From Candidatus Opitulatrix cubana (GTDB taxonomy: Bacteria; Actinomycetota; Actinomycetes; Actinomycetales; Bifidobacteriaceae): a stretch of DNA of 20,182 nt. The stretch is taken from the NCBI GenBank assembly GCA_031283665.1, contig JAITBJ010000022.1, positions 1 through 20,182 on the forward strand, written 5' to 3'. This document shows, piece after piece, positions 14,110 to 20,182 of this stretch (position 1 is its first letter; each line of letters begins with the position of its first letter). A model generated the notes under the pieces. That model made no database searches. It was not told the DNA's origin and saw only the letters and a program-made list of their open reading frames with translations. The position numbers and the translations under genes were made by a program.

Positions 14110-14921
14110 TATCGCTTAAGCATTGAACGGTATTCAGATATATAAGAGCCACCAAAGAAAACTGCATGACCAGAAATTGGATATAGCTGAAAAAGATTTA
14201 TTCGGCTCTCAAACCCATCTGCTAAAGGGCTTACGCTATTATAGCCGCTCACAATTTGCCCATAATAAGGAGCACCAAATAGCGCTAACATTGCTAAATC
14301 TTCTTCGGCGCATCCTTTGTGAGCGGCTGGGTCTATCAAAACCGCTTCTGTTTCATCTACAGCATTTTTAGTCCATAAAACATTGCCGCTCCATAAATCT
14401 CCGTGCAAGCGAGCAGGTTTTGAAAAGACTTCAGAAGAGGCAAGAGGCTCTAAAATAGTATCTAGCGTTTCACTTAATTTTTCAGTTTTTTGCAAATCGT
14501 TTTTGGTATAAACCCCTCTTTCTATACCAATTTCCACCATAGGCAGCAGTCTGCCATTCAATAAATAGTCTGCTATGCTCTTTCCATTATAATTATACAT
14601 TTTTACAGGGTCTGATAGAGGTCCAAAATAGCCGTCTTTACCCCAATTATCTGGTGCTGCTCCAAAACCGCTTATATCAGATAAATGTGTACCTGCTAAA
14701 TGAGTATGAGCTAAACTTTTTCCAAAATTATATGCAGCTTTTTCAGTTGCACTTACACAAGCAACTCGTTCAATTTCTAAAAAATTATCGCCTACATTTA
14801 TAACTTTTGCTACTCTAACTCCGCCGTCCACATTTAACCATTCTAAACCTGCTGCCTCGCAACGAAAAAAATCGTTAGGTAAACTATTAGAGCGTTTTAT
14901 AAATGTTTTAGCATCTGACAT
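14103..14921 (-). CDS. Fructosamine/ketosamine kinase family protein
   Basis: A 272-residue kinase of the aminoglycoside-phosphotransferase fold. The catalytic loop HGDLWSGN is at residues 173-180 with Asp175, and the metal-binding LIDPAAHKG contains Asp197. An N-terminal lobe has FLEIERV. These are family hallmarks of fructosamine-3-kinase-like proteins, which phosphorylate sugars attached to amines (Amadori products) so that they can be removed. Bacterial members also act on ribulosamines, and the exact substrate cannot be told. The ATG overlaps the coaD stop as TAATG, so translation is coupled to coaD. The gene ends within the right-hand direct repeat, 17 nt before the duplicated glmS start. 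Confidence 0.88.
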   Translation of the reverse strand: MSDAKTFIKRSNSLPNDFFRCEAAGLEWLNVDGGVRVAKVINVGDNFLEIERVACVSATEKAAYNFGKSLAHTHLAGTHLSDISGFGAAPDNWGKDGYFGPLSDPVKMYNYNGKSIADYLLNGRLLPMVEIGIERGVYTKNDLQKTEKLSETLDTILEPLASSEVFSKPARLHGDLWSGNVLWTKNAVDETEAVLIDPAAHKGCAEEDLAMLALFGAPYYGQIVSGYNSVSPLADGFESRINLFQLYPISGHAVFFGGSYISEYRSMLKRYL

Positions 14922-15403
14922 TATAAATTAAAATGTTTTTTGAGCTTATTTGCTACACAGGTGCTAACCATTTCAGATATATCTCCTCCAAATTTTGCAA
15001 TCTCTTTCACATAACTTGATGCTATATGAGTAAACTTTGGATCAGCAGCGACCATTAGAGTTTCTACACCAGCAATATGTTTATTCAGTCTAGCCATATC
15101 ATATTCTATATCAAAATCATTTGCTCTTCTCAAACCTCTTATTATAAAATCTGCATTATTTTCGCGAACAAAATCTACTAATAATCCATTATGCTTTTTT
15201 ACAAATATATTACCTTGCACATCGCACTCCTTAAGCGTTTCCTCAATAAACTCTATTCTTTGATCCACACTAAATTGAGTTTTTTTAGCCTCATTATTAG
15301 CCACTAAAATAATAACTTCATCAAACTTTTTAGCTATTCGTTTAATTATATCAATATGACCTAGTGTAATTGGATCAAAAGAGCCAGGATAAACTACTTT
15401 CAT
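14921..15403 (-). CDS. coaD: Phosphopantetheine adenylyltransferase
   Basis: Fourth step of coenzyme A synthesis: it adds AMP from ATP to 4'-phosphopantetheine, giving dephospho-CoA. The 160-residue protein is standard length. It has GSFDPITLGH at residues 7-16 (the T/HxGH nucleotidyltransferase motif), FIIRGLRRANDFDIEYDMA in the middle, and SSYVKEIAKFGGDIS near the end, all diagnostic of CoaD. The start is certain from the conserved N-terminus. The ATG lies one nucleotide after the last base of tRNA-Ile on the same strand, leaving no room for a Shine-Dalgarno or its own promoter. The message must come from the tRNA transcript, with its 5' end set by tRNA 3' processing. The stop codon overlaps the start of the fructosamine kinase gene. 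Confidence 0.97.
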   Translation of the reverse strand: MKVVYPGSFDPITLGHIDIIKRIAKKFDEVIILVANNEAKKTQFSVDQRIEFIEETLKECDVQGNIFVKKHNGLLVDFVRENNADFIIRGLRRANDFDIEYDMARLNKHIAGVETLMVAADPKFTHIASSYVKEIAKFGGDISEMVSTCVANKLKKHFNL

Positions 15404-15404
15404 G

Positions 15405-15478
15405 TGGGGCTACCAAGACTTGAACTTGGGACCTCTGTCTTATCAGGACAGCGCTCTAACCGCCTGAGCTATAGCCCC
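15405..15478 (-). tRNA. tRNA-Ile (anticodon GAU)
   Basis: A 74-nt cloverleaf: acceptor stem GGGGCTA/TAGCCCC with discriminator A, D-arm AGCTCAGGCGGTTAGAGC, and anticodon stem CTGTC/GACAG around loop CTGATAA (anticodon GAT). The T-arm is CCAAG-TTCAAGT-CTTGG. No CCA is encoded at the 3' end, so the nucleotidyltransferase must add it. coaD begins one nucleotide later on the same transcript. Confidence 0.97.
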
Positions 15479-15491
15479 TTTTATTATTAAC

Positions 15492-15500
15492 AGGTTATCA
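15492..15500 (-). promoter_or_regulatory. Extended -10 promoter of tRNA-Ile and coaD
   Basis: TGA plus TAACCT on the minus strand, ending 13 nt before the tRNA 5' base, which leaves a 5' leader of a few bases. No good -35 is seen. It would also serve coaD and the fructosamine kinase gene. Confidence 0.5.
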
Positions 15501-15520
15501 CAAATCTCCCACTTATTTAT

Positions 15521-16561
15521 TTAATTATTTAGTTGATTTAATAGCGTGAGAACATTTTTAGATAACTTAGAACTGCGAGTATACAGTTTTTCGTTATTAT
15601 TTTCAGTGCTACCATTTTCGATAATGCTCGCAAAAGCCTCAAACTCTTGCAAAAGCATACCGTCTGCATTTTCTGCTTGAGCTAATTCCTCATATGGGCG
15701 CCCAGCCTTATCATCGTGAAAACCCATAGATTTGTCAGCTGCTGTAAAATACTTTTTTATAGTAGTAATAGCTGCTATATTATCTAGTTCAAATGTGGAA
15801 TCATCAGTATATATTTCGCTATTTTGGAATGATTCCTGAGTTTTTGAAAGCAATATAGAAATATCAAAACTCTTATATTTCAAAATAATGACACCACCTG
15901 AATCAGCAGCATCAGATTCTATTTTTCCGCTAGCAAATCTTTGAACCTTTCGCGAAATATATTCATAAGCATCTGGCATTCCAAACCAGTCTACTGCTGC
16001 TGATAAGGCATAAACCCCTAAATCTGCTAAAGCGCCGCCCGAATAATTTTTTGAAAAAACTCTGACCTGCTCGCCTTTTTTATAATTATTATATTTTGAT
16101 GAATAGTTTTTCCATATAATCGTACCACCAGTTATATGGTCAGAGTTTTTTATAAGTTGTCTAACTATATTATGATTTTTAGTGTAAACACTTCTCATAG
16201 CTTCCAAAAGATATAAACCCTTATCATCTGCAAGCTGCTTAGCCTCATCATACTCTTTCACGGTTGAAAAAATAGGCTTTTCCACTATTGCATTTTTACC
16301 ATTTTCTAATGCTTGCACGGCAAACTGAAAATGTAAACTATTTGGCAGGGCTATATATACACAATTAATATCATCTGCTAAAAATTGATTATAGTTGTCA
16401 TATCCCTTAGCATCAATCACATTCTCGGCTATAAACTCGTTAGCAGATTCTAATGAAGTTCCAAGAACCGCTTTTATCTCGTAAGCTTTAATTTGTTTTA
16501 AAGCATATACTGCTTGAGTAGCAATCCAAGAAGTGCCCAGAATGCCTATTTTTATAGTCAT
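15521..16561 (-). CDS. Gfo/Idh/MocA-family oxidoreductase
   Basis: A 346-residue NAD(P)-dependent sugar or polyol dehydrogenase. The N-terminal Rossmann domain starts with the nucleotide-binding GILGTSWIA at residues 6-14. The family motif EKP is at 94-96 (in IVEKPIF). The C-terminal substrate domain shows GGALADLGVYALSAAVDWFG, the usual GG-x-x-x-D-x-G-x-Y helix that carries catalytic residues. The substrate is unknown; placement directly after the PTS genes (30 nt) suggests it handles the sugar imported by that system. No Shine-Dalgarno is seen. A TAGTTT hexamer ends 6 nt before ATG and could give a separate leaderless start, but without a TGN or a -35 this is weak. Confidence 0.87.
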   Translation of the reverse strand: MTIKIGILGTSWIATQAVYALKQIKAYEIKAVLGTSLESANEFIAENVIDAKGYDNYNQFLADDINCVYIALPNSLHFQFAVQALENGKNAIVEKPIFSTVKEYDEAKQLADDKGLYLLEAMRSVYTKNHNIVRQLIKNSDHITGGTIIWKNYSSKYNNYKKGEQVRVFSKNYSGGALADLGVYALSAAVDWFGMPDAYEYISRKVQRFASGKIESDAADSGGVIILKYKSFDISILLSKTQESFQNSEIYTDDSTFELDNIAAITTIKKYFTAADKSMGFHDDKAGRPYEELAQAENADGMLLQEFEAFASIIENGSTENNNEKLYTRSSKLSKNVLTLLNQLNN

Positions 16562-16591
16562 AAACCAAAACTATTTGCCTGTATGATAAGA

Positions 16592-17485
16592 TTATGCCCC
16601 AGGAAGCGCTAAAAAGCCTAACCAATATCCTAAAATGCCAAAAGCAAAAAGTCCGAAAATAATAATAAGCGGATTTACTTTTTTGCGAAGTAGCCATACA
16701 CATAAGAACAAAAGCAGCAATGCAGGAAGACCATGAAATATGCTATTTAGCATATCGTTCAAAGTTGTCACTTTTTGCGTACCATCTTCTTCTGTAGTAG
16801 TCTGAATCACAGACGATAAGTTGATATTAGTCCATCTTGGAACTAACACACCCATAATAAACATACCCAAAACAGATGCACCAAATGTAAGCTTTTGAAG
16901 CTGATTTCCGCCCATATTGTCAGTGATTTTCACACCTTCAACATATCCGAGCTTTTGTGTGAACCACGCAAATGCCATTCTTATAACATTCCAGCCAATA
17001 AGGAACACTAAAAATCCTGCAAGAGAGCCACCTGTAGCCATAGAAGCCGCAAAAGCACCAAGGACCGGTCTCAAAGTTCCCCAAAAAATAGGATCACCTA
17101 CACCAGCTAGTGGACCCATCATACCAATTTTCACGCCATTTATAGCAGCATCATCTATCTCACCGCCATTAGCTCTATCTTCCTCTAATGAAGCCACTAC
17201 ACCCATTACAGGCCATGTAAGATAAGGATGCGTGTTATAGAATTGCATATGACGCTTCATAGCTGCTATTTTATCTTCTTTATTAGTATAAAGTCTTTTT
17301 ATCGCAGGCATAATTCCATATAGGAAGCCAAGATTTTGCATTCTCTCATAGTTCCATGATGCTTGAGAGAAAGTAGTTCTCCACCAAATAGAGATTAAAT
17401 CGCCCTTTGTAAGTTTCTTTTTATTAGCATCTGAAACTGTTATGTTGTTATTTTCAGTTTTATTTTTCTTTTTAAATATAGCCAT
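16592..17485 (-). CDS. PTS mannose/fructose/sorbose family IID component
   Basis: A 297-residue membrane component that, with IIC, forms the sugar channel of a mannose-class phosphotransferase system. The family signature lies in residues 34-52: WWRTTFSQASWNYERMQNL. It is followed by the conserved MMGPLAGVGDPIFWGTLRP segment. Several hydrophobic segments fill the second half, and the protein ends near the membrane at LALPGA. A strong AAAGGAG Shine-Dalgarno stands before the ATG, in the 20-nt gap after the IIC gene. It is the third gene of the PTS operon. The sugar cannot be deduced; mannose, fructose, sorbose, amino sugars and glycated amines are all known substrates of this class. Confidence 0.95.
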   Translation of the reverse strand: MAIFKKKNKTENNNITVSDANKKKLTKGDLISIWWRTTFSQASWNYERMQNLGFLYGIMPAIKRLYTNKEDKIAAMKRHMQFYNTHPYLTWPVMGVVASLEEDRANGGEIDDAAINGVKIGMMGPLAGVGDPIFWGTLRPVLGAFAASMATGGSLAGFLVFLIGWNVIRMAFAWFTQKLGYVEGVKITDNMGGNQLQKLTFGASVLGMFIMGVLVPRWTNINLSSVIQTTTEEDGTQKVTTLNDMLNSIFHGLPALLLLFLCVWLLRKKVNPLIIIFGLFAFGILGYWLGFLALPGA

Positions 17486-17505
17486 TTTCTCAAAAACTCC
17501 TTTCT

Positions 17506-18303
17506 TTAATAATCCTCTAGCACCGCATCTAAATCGTCGCCACCGCCCGATCCTCCAGAGCCAGCAATTCTATTTTGAAATGCAGGCCAAACATTTATAT
17601 AAATAAATGCTACACATAATCCTATAGCGCCCATTTCTATCAAATTGAAATCAAGCTGTGAAACCACAAATCCTACAAAGAAGAACGGCCATAGATCTTT
17701 TGTAGCCATCATATTTGTAATCATTGCATAACCTATAACCACTATAAATCCACCACCTATTTGCAAACCATTAGTTATCACATCTGGTACGGAGTTCAAA
17801 GCTGCTGTAACCTGCTCTGGTGGTAAGAATAAAATAAGCGCTGCAGGAATTGCCACTCTCAAGCCCTGCAAAATGCATGTGCCAAAGTGAAGCGCTTCCA
17901 CCAATCTCACATTTCCTTTTTCAACGGCCTTATCTGCGGCGTGGACTATGAAAATAGCTACTGTTCTAACAGCAATAGTCAAAATTAAACCAGCCATTGA
18001 AAAAGGAACAGCAAGTGCTATACCTCGTCCATTGTCTAATCCTGCTGGTCCGCATACTAATATAGCACTAGCCACAGAAGCAAAAGCTGCATCAGGCGCT
18101 ATAGAGGCGCCGATATTCATCCATCCTAGCGCTATCAACTGAAGAGTTCCTCCCAAAATCACGCCCTTTATCGGATCACCAAATGCTAAACCAATTAGCG
18201 TACACGCTACAACTGGCTGATGAAATTGAAATTGATCTAAAATAGATTCCATACCTGCTAAAAATGCAAATATAATTACTAATACAATGGTTAAAATAGT
18301 CAT
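17506..18303 (-). CDS. PTS mannose/fructose/sorbose family IIC component
   Basis: A 265-residue integral membrane protein, the second half of the mannose-class sugar channel. The sequence has repeated hydrophobic segments from the first residue and conserved family stretches such as QFHQPVVACTLIGLAFGD and IALGWMNIGASIAPDAA. The glycine- and aspartate-rich tail GSGGSGGGDDLDAVLEDY is a cytosolic end. The ATG follows directly on the TAA of the IIAB gene with no gap, so translation is coupled, and the IID gene follows after 20 nt. It works with IIAB for phosphorylation and with IID for transport. Confidence 0.95.
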   Translation of the reverse strand: MTILTIVLVIIFAFLAGMESILDQFQFHQPVVACTLIGLAFGDPIKGVILGGTLQLIALGWMNIGASIAPDAAFASVASAILVCGPAGLDNGRGIALAVPFSMAGLILTIAVRTVAIFIVHAADKAVEKGNVRLVEALHFGTCILQGLRVAIPAALILFLPPEQVTAALNSVPDVITNGLQIGGGFIVVIGYAMITNMMATKDLWPFFFVGFVVSQLDFNLIEMGAIGLCVAFIYINVWPAFQNRIAGSGGSGGGDDLDAVLEDY

Positions 18304-19299
18304 TTACGCACCTACCTTTTCTTTAATTAGCTTAACCAAATCTCCTTTTGTGTCTGTTGGAACTTGTCTCAATTCAAACTCATAACCCATATTCACTAAA
18401 TTATCTATACTAGCAATATCATTTTTATCTACTGACACAGATTTTGTAATCATAGTTTTTCCATCTGCGTGAGCCATAGTGCCTACATTTATTTCAGGCA
18501 ATGAGACTTTTTGCTTTGTCTGCTTTTCAGTTTCTAATATAGCTGATTCAATATCTTCTGGTTTTTCAAATAGCAAAAGCGACTTAGTATCTTTAAATCT
18601 TGCATCAGGATAAACTTGAGCAAACTTAGAAATAGGTATCACATTCACTTTCACACCAGGAGGAGCTGCTTGCTTCATAAACTCTTTTCTCAATTTATCT
18701 TTTGAAACATCATCAGAAACTATTACAATCCTATCTGGTCTCACAGCTTTAGTCCATGCTATAGCCACTTGCCCATGAAGAAGACGAGAATCTATTCTTA
18801 CATGTTTTATATTCCAATGATTTACACCATCTATTATAGGTTTAGAACTTGCTACTTTAACGCCTTGTGGTGTATCAACTTGAGCAGGTTTCTTTGCAAC
18901 ACTAACCTCAGGTATAGACTTTATAAATGTGTCTTTACTACTCATTAGGGTTTTAGCAATTTCTCTCGGATTAAGATTTGCCTGAATGCCTGAAACTGCT
19001 TCTAAAACCATAGGTAAATTAGCACCTGTAATAATAGTCATTCTATTTTCATATCCTGTATATAACTTTTGGAATGTATTAAACGGTGTGCCTGAAAAAA
19101 GATCTACAAACACTAATAGCTGCTCCTCACTTGGAAGCTGCTCAATTATGTTTTGCGCTCTTTTTTCTAAATCTTCTGGTCCCTCGCCCTCTCTAATAGA
19201 GCATGTAAACACAAAGTTTTGATGCCCTAAAATCATTTCTTGGGCTTGTTTCAGCCCATCTGCAAAGTTCCCATGCGATGCAATAATTAATGATGTCAT
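18304..19299 (-). CDS. PTS mannose-class IIAB component (ManX-like)
   Basis: A fused IIA-IIB protein of 331 residues that passes phosphate from HPr to the incoming sugar. The IIA domain (residues 1-125) has the phospho-acceptor His9 in IIASHG and the VDLFSGTPFN strand. A charged linker (about 130-165) leads to the IIB domain, where RIDSRLLHGQV holds the second phospho-acceptor, His175. The fusion and the length match E. coli ManX. It is the first gene of the operon and is divergent from ptsI with 107 nt between. The promoter's TATATT box (TGT-extended) ends 6 nt before the ATG, so the mRNA should be leaderless. Both phosphorylation sites are intact. Confidence 0.95.
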   Translation of the reverse strand: MTSLIIASHGNFADGLKQAQEMILGHQNFVFTCSIREGEGPEDLEKRAQNIIEQLPSEEQLLVFVDLFSGTPFNTFQKLYTGYENRMTIITGANLPMVLEAVSGIQANLNPREIAKTLMSSKDTFIKSIPEVSVAKKPAQVDTPQGVKVASSKPIIDGVNHWNIKHVRIDSRLLHGQVAIAWTKAVRPDRIVIVSDDVSKDKLRKEFMKQAAPPGVKVNVIPISKFAQVYPDARFKDTKSLLLFEKPEDIESAILETEKQTKQKVSLPEINVGTMAHADGKTMITKSVSVDKNDIASIDNLVNMGYEFELRQVPTDTKGDLVKLIKEKVGA

Positions 19300-19305
19300 A
19301 AATTA

Positions 19306-19333
19306 AATATAACATATATTTTCAATAAAACAA
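19306..19333 (-). promoter_or_regulatory. Promoter of the mannose-class PTS operon
   Basis: On the minus strand: a -35-like TTGTTT (19333-19328), a 16-bp spacer, then TATATT (19311-19306) preceded by TGT, ending 6 nt before the IIAB ATG. AATATA-ACA-TATATT (19306-19320) is a 6-bp inverted repeat over the -10, which could be an operator or just AT-rich sequence. Confidence 0.5.
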
Positions 19334-19391
19334 AGCATTTACGTGTTTTCTAGTATATTTAAAGGTCTTCTACTGCTTTCCCAAATTTTAA

Positions 19392-19400
19392 TGATAACAT
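19392..19400 (+). promoter_or_regulatory. Extended -10 promoter of ptsI
   Basis: TGA plus TAACAT ends 6 nt before the ptsI ATG at 19407. There is no Shine-Dalgarno and no convincing -35. It predicts a leaderless ptsI message transcribed away from the PTS permease operon. Confidence 0.6.
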
Positions 19401-19406
19401 CTTATT

Positions 19407-20182
19407 ATGATTAAACTTGCTGGGAAAACGGTATCTGATGGTATAGGTTTTGGGAAAGCATTTGTTATAAAAAATGCTGATTTATCACAAAAAAAAGAGT
19501 TTCAAGGGGAAGAGACTGAACTTGAAAGCCTGAAAAATGCTATAGATAAAACTAATTTGCAGTTAGAGGCTATTTATAAAAAGGCAAAAAAAGAATTAGG
19601 TGAAGAAGATGCTTTGATAATAGATGTGCAAAAAACCATGCTTTATGATCCAGAGTTTATAAGTCAAATAGAAAACGAAATTAAAGGCAAAAAAGCTGCA
19701 TCAGAAGCGGTGCAAACTGTTGGCGAGAATATGGCTAGCATTTTTCAGGCAATGGATGATGAATATATGAAAGCACGCTCTACTGATATAAAAGATATAT
19801 CTGATCGTATTACAAAAAATATATTAGGAATTGAAACTGACTATAATATGAAAGAAGATTCTATTGTTTTTGGACACGAAATCACGCCTGGAGATACTTT
19901 AAGTCTAGACACTACTAAAATAAAAGGCATAGTCTCTAAAATAGGGTCAAACACTTCACATAGTGCTATTTTAGCCCGCAATTTAGGGGTCCCTTGTATT
20001 ATAAATGTTGATGAATTAGATATTGAAAAAATCACTCAAGGTGAAGAGATAGCACTTGATGGAGGCACTCAATATGTATATTTCAATCCTACTCCACAAA
20101 TCAAAAAAGCTCTTAAAAAGCTAGCATTTGAATTAGCTCAAAAGCATGAACTGCTTTTAAAACTAAAAGATGTGCCTGCTAT
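19407..20182 (+). CDS. ptsI: PTS enzyme I (phosphoenolpyruvate--protein phosphotransferase), 5' part
   Basis: Takes phosphate from phosphoenolpyruvate and passes it to HPr, starting every PTS reaction. The window holds 258 codons of roughly 570; the C-terminal PEP-binding barrel is cut off at the window edge. The start MIKLAGKTVSDGIGFGKAFV matches the family N-terminus. The phosphohistidine site is His185 in GSNTSHSAILARNLGVPC, followed by ALDGGTQYVYFNP of the swivelling domain. An HPr-binding helical segment lies between. The gene is divergent from the mannose-class PTS genes. An HPr gene is not in the window and may lie just downstream. The ATG is chosen by the conserved N-terminus and by its position 6 nt after an extended -10 box. 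Confidence 0.95.
   Translation, partial: MIKLAGKTVSDGIGFGKAFVIKNADLSQKKEFQGEETELESLKNAIDKTNLQLEAIYKKAKKELGEEDALIIDVQKTMLYDPEFISQIENEIKGKKAASEAVQTVGENMASIFQAMDDEYMKARSTDIKDISDRITKNILGIETDYNMKEDSIVFGHEITPGDTLSLDTTKIKGIVSKIGSNTSHSAILARNLGVPCIINVDELDIEKITQGEEIALDGGTQYVYFNPTPQIKKALKKLAFELAQKHELLLKLKDVPA

Overview
The window reads as chromosomal DNA from a low-GC member of the Actinomycetota, possibly a Bifidobacteriaceae-like, host-associated lineage. I infer this from the following: a Bax-inhibitor/YccA protein with the NPRF-type N-terminus common in actinobacteria; an SLH-type C-terminus at the left edge; a tRNA without an encoded CCA; and many genes that appear to be leaderless. Base composition is strongly AT-rich, roughly one third G+C by eye and not computed. 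That is unusual for the phylum, so the placement is moderate confidence only.

Layout. Plus strand, left: the 3' end of an SLH-domain protein, then trpS and a 115-residue unknown gene. All following genes up to about 19.3 kb are on the minus strand. Read in transcription order (right to left) they are: a mannose-family PTS (IIAB, IIC, IID); a Gfo/Idh/MocA oxidoreductase; tRNA-Ile(GAU) directly abutting coaD; a fructosamine kinase; a two-gene ABC transporter of the lactococcin-972 immunity/export type; glmS; an orphan oligopeptide-binding lipoprotein; a YccA/Bax-inhibitor membrane protein; a CPA1 Na+/H+ antiporter with fmt; and a ferrous-iron operon feoA-feoB plus a previously hidden 58-codon FeoC-like gene with a GTG start. 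At the right edge ptsI (enzyme I) starts divergently from the PTS operon. Enzyme I would feed phosphate, through an HPr not seen here, to that permease.

Two things stand out. First, the ABC transporter pair sits between two 40-bp direct repeats (11241-11280 and 14070-14109, 34 of 40 bases identical by my alignment). Each copy carries the end of the fructosamine kinase gene, an extended -10 promoter, and the start codon plus 16 nt of glmS. The simplest reading is a roughly 2.8-kb cassette inserted at the fructosamine-kinase/glmS junction, duplicating that junction so that glmS kept its promoter. The other copy now drives a 10-codon remnant of glmS whose stop overlaps the start of the transporter permease gene.

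Second, trpS, the 115-residue gene, feoA, the antiporter gene, glmS, the glmS remnant, the IIAB gene and ptsI all have a TANNNT -10 box whose last base is exactly 6 nt before ATG (7 nt for the lipoprotein gene). Often it is extended by TGN. This predicts leaderless mRNAs. coaD reaches the same state in another way: its ATG begins one nucleotide after the tRNA-Ile discriminator base, so tRNA 3' processing would release a near-leaderless coaD message. Genes inside operons (fmt, the IID gene, the FeoC-like gene and both cassette genes) instead carry Shine-Dalgarno sequences. No gap without a gene exceeds 300 bases.
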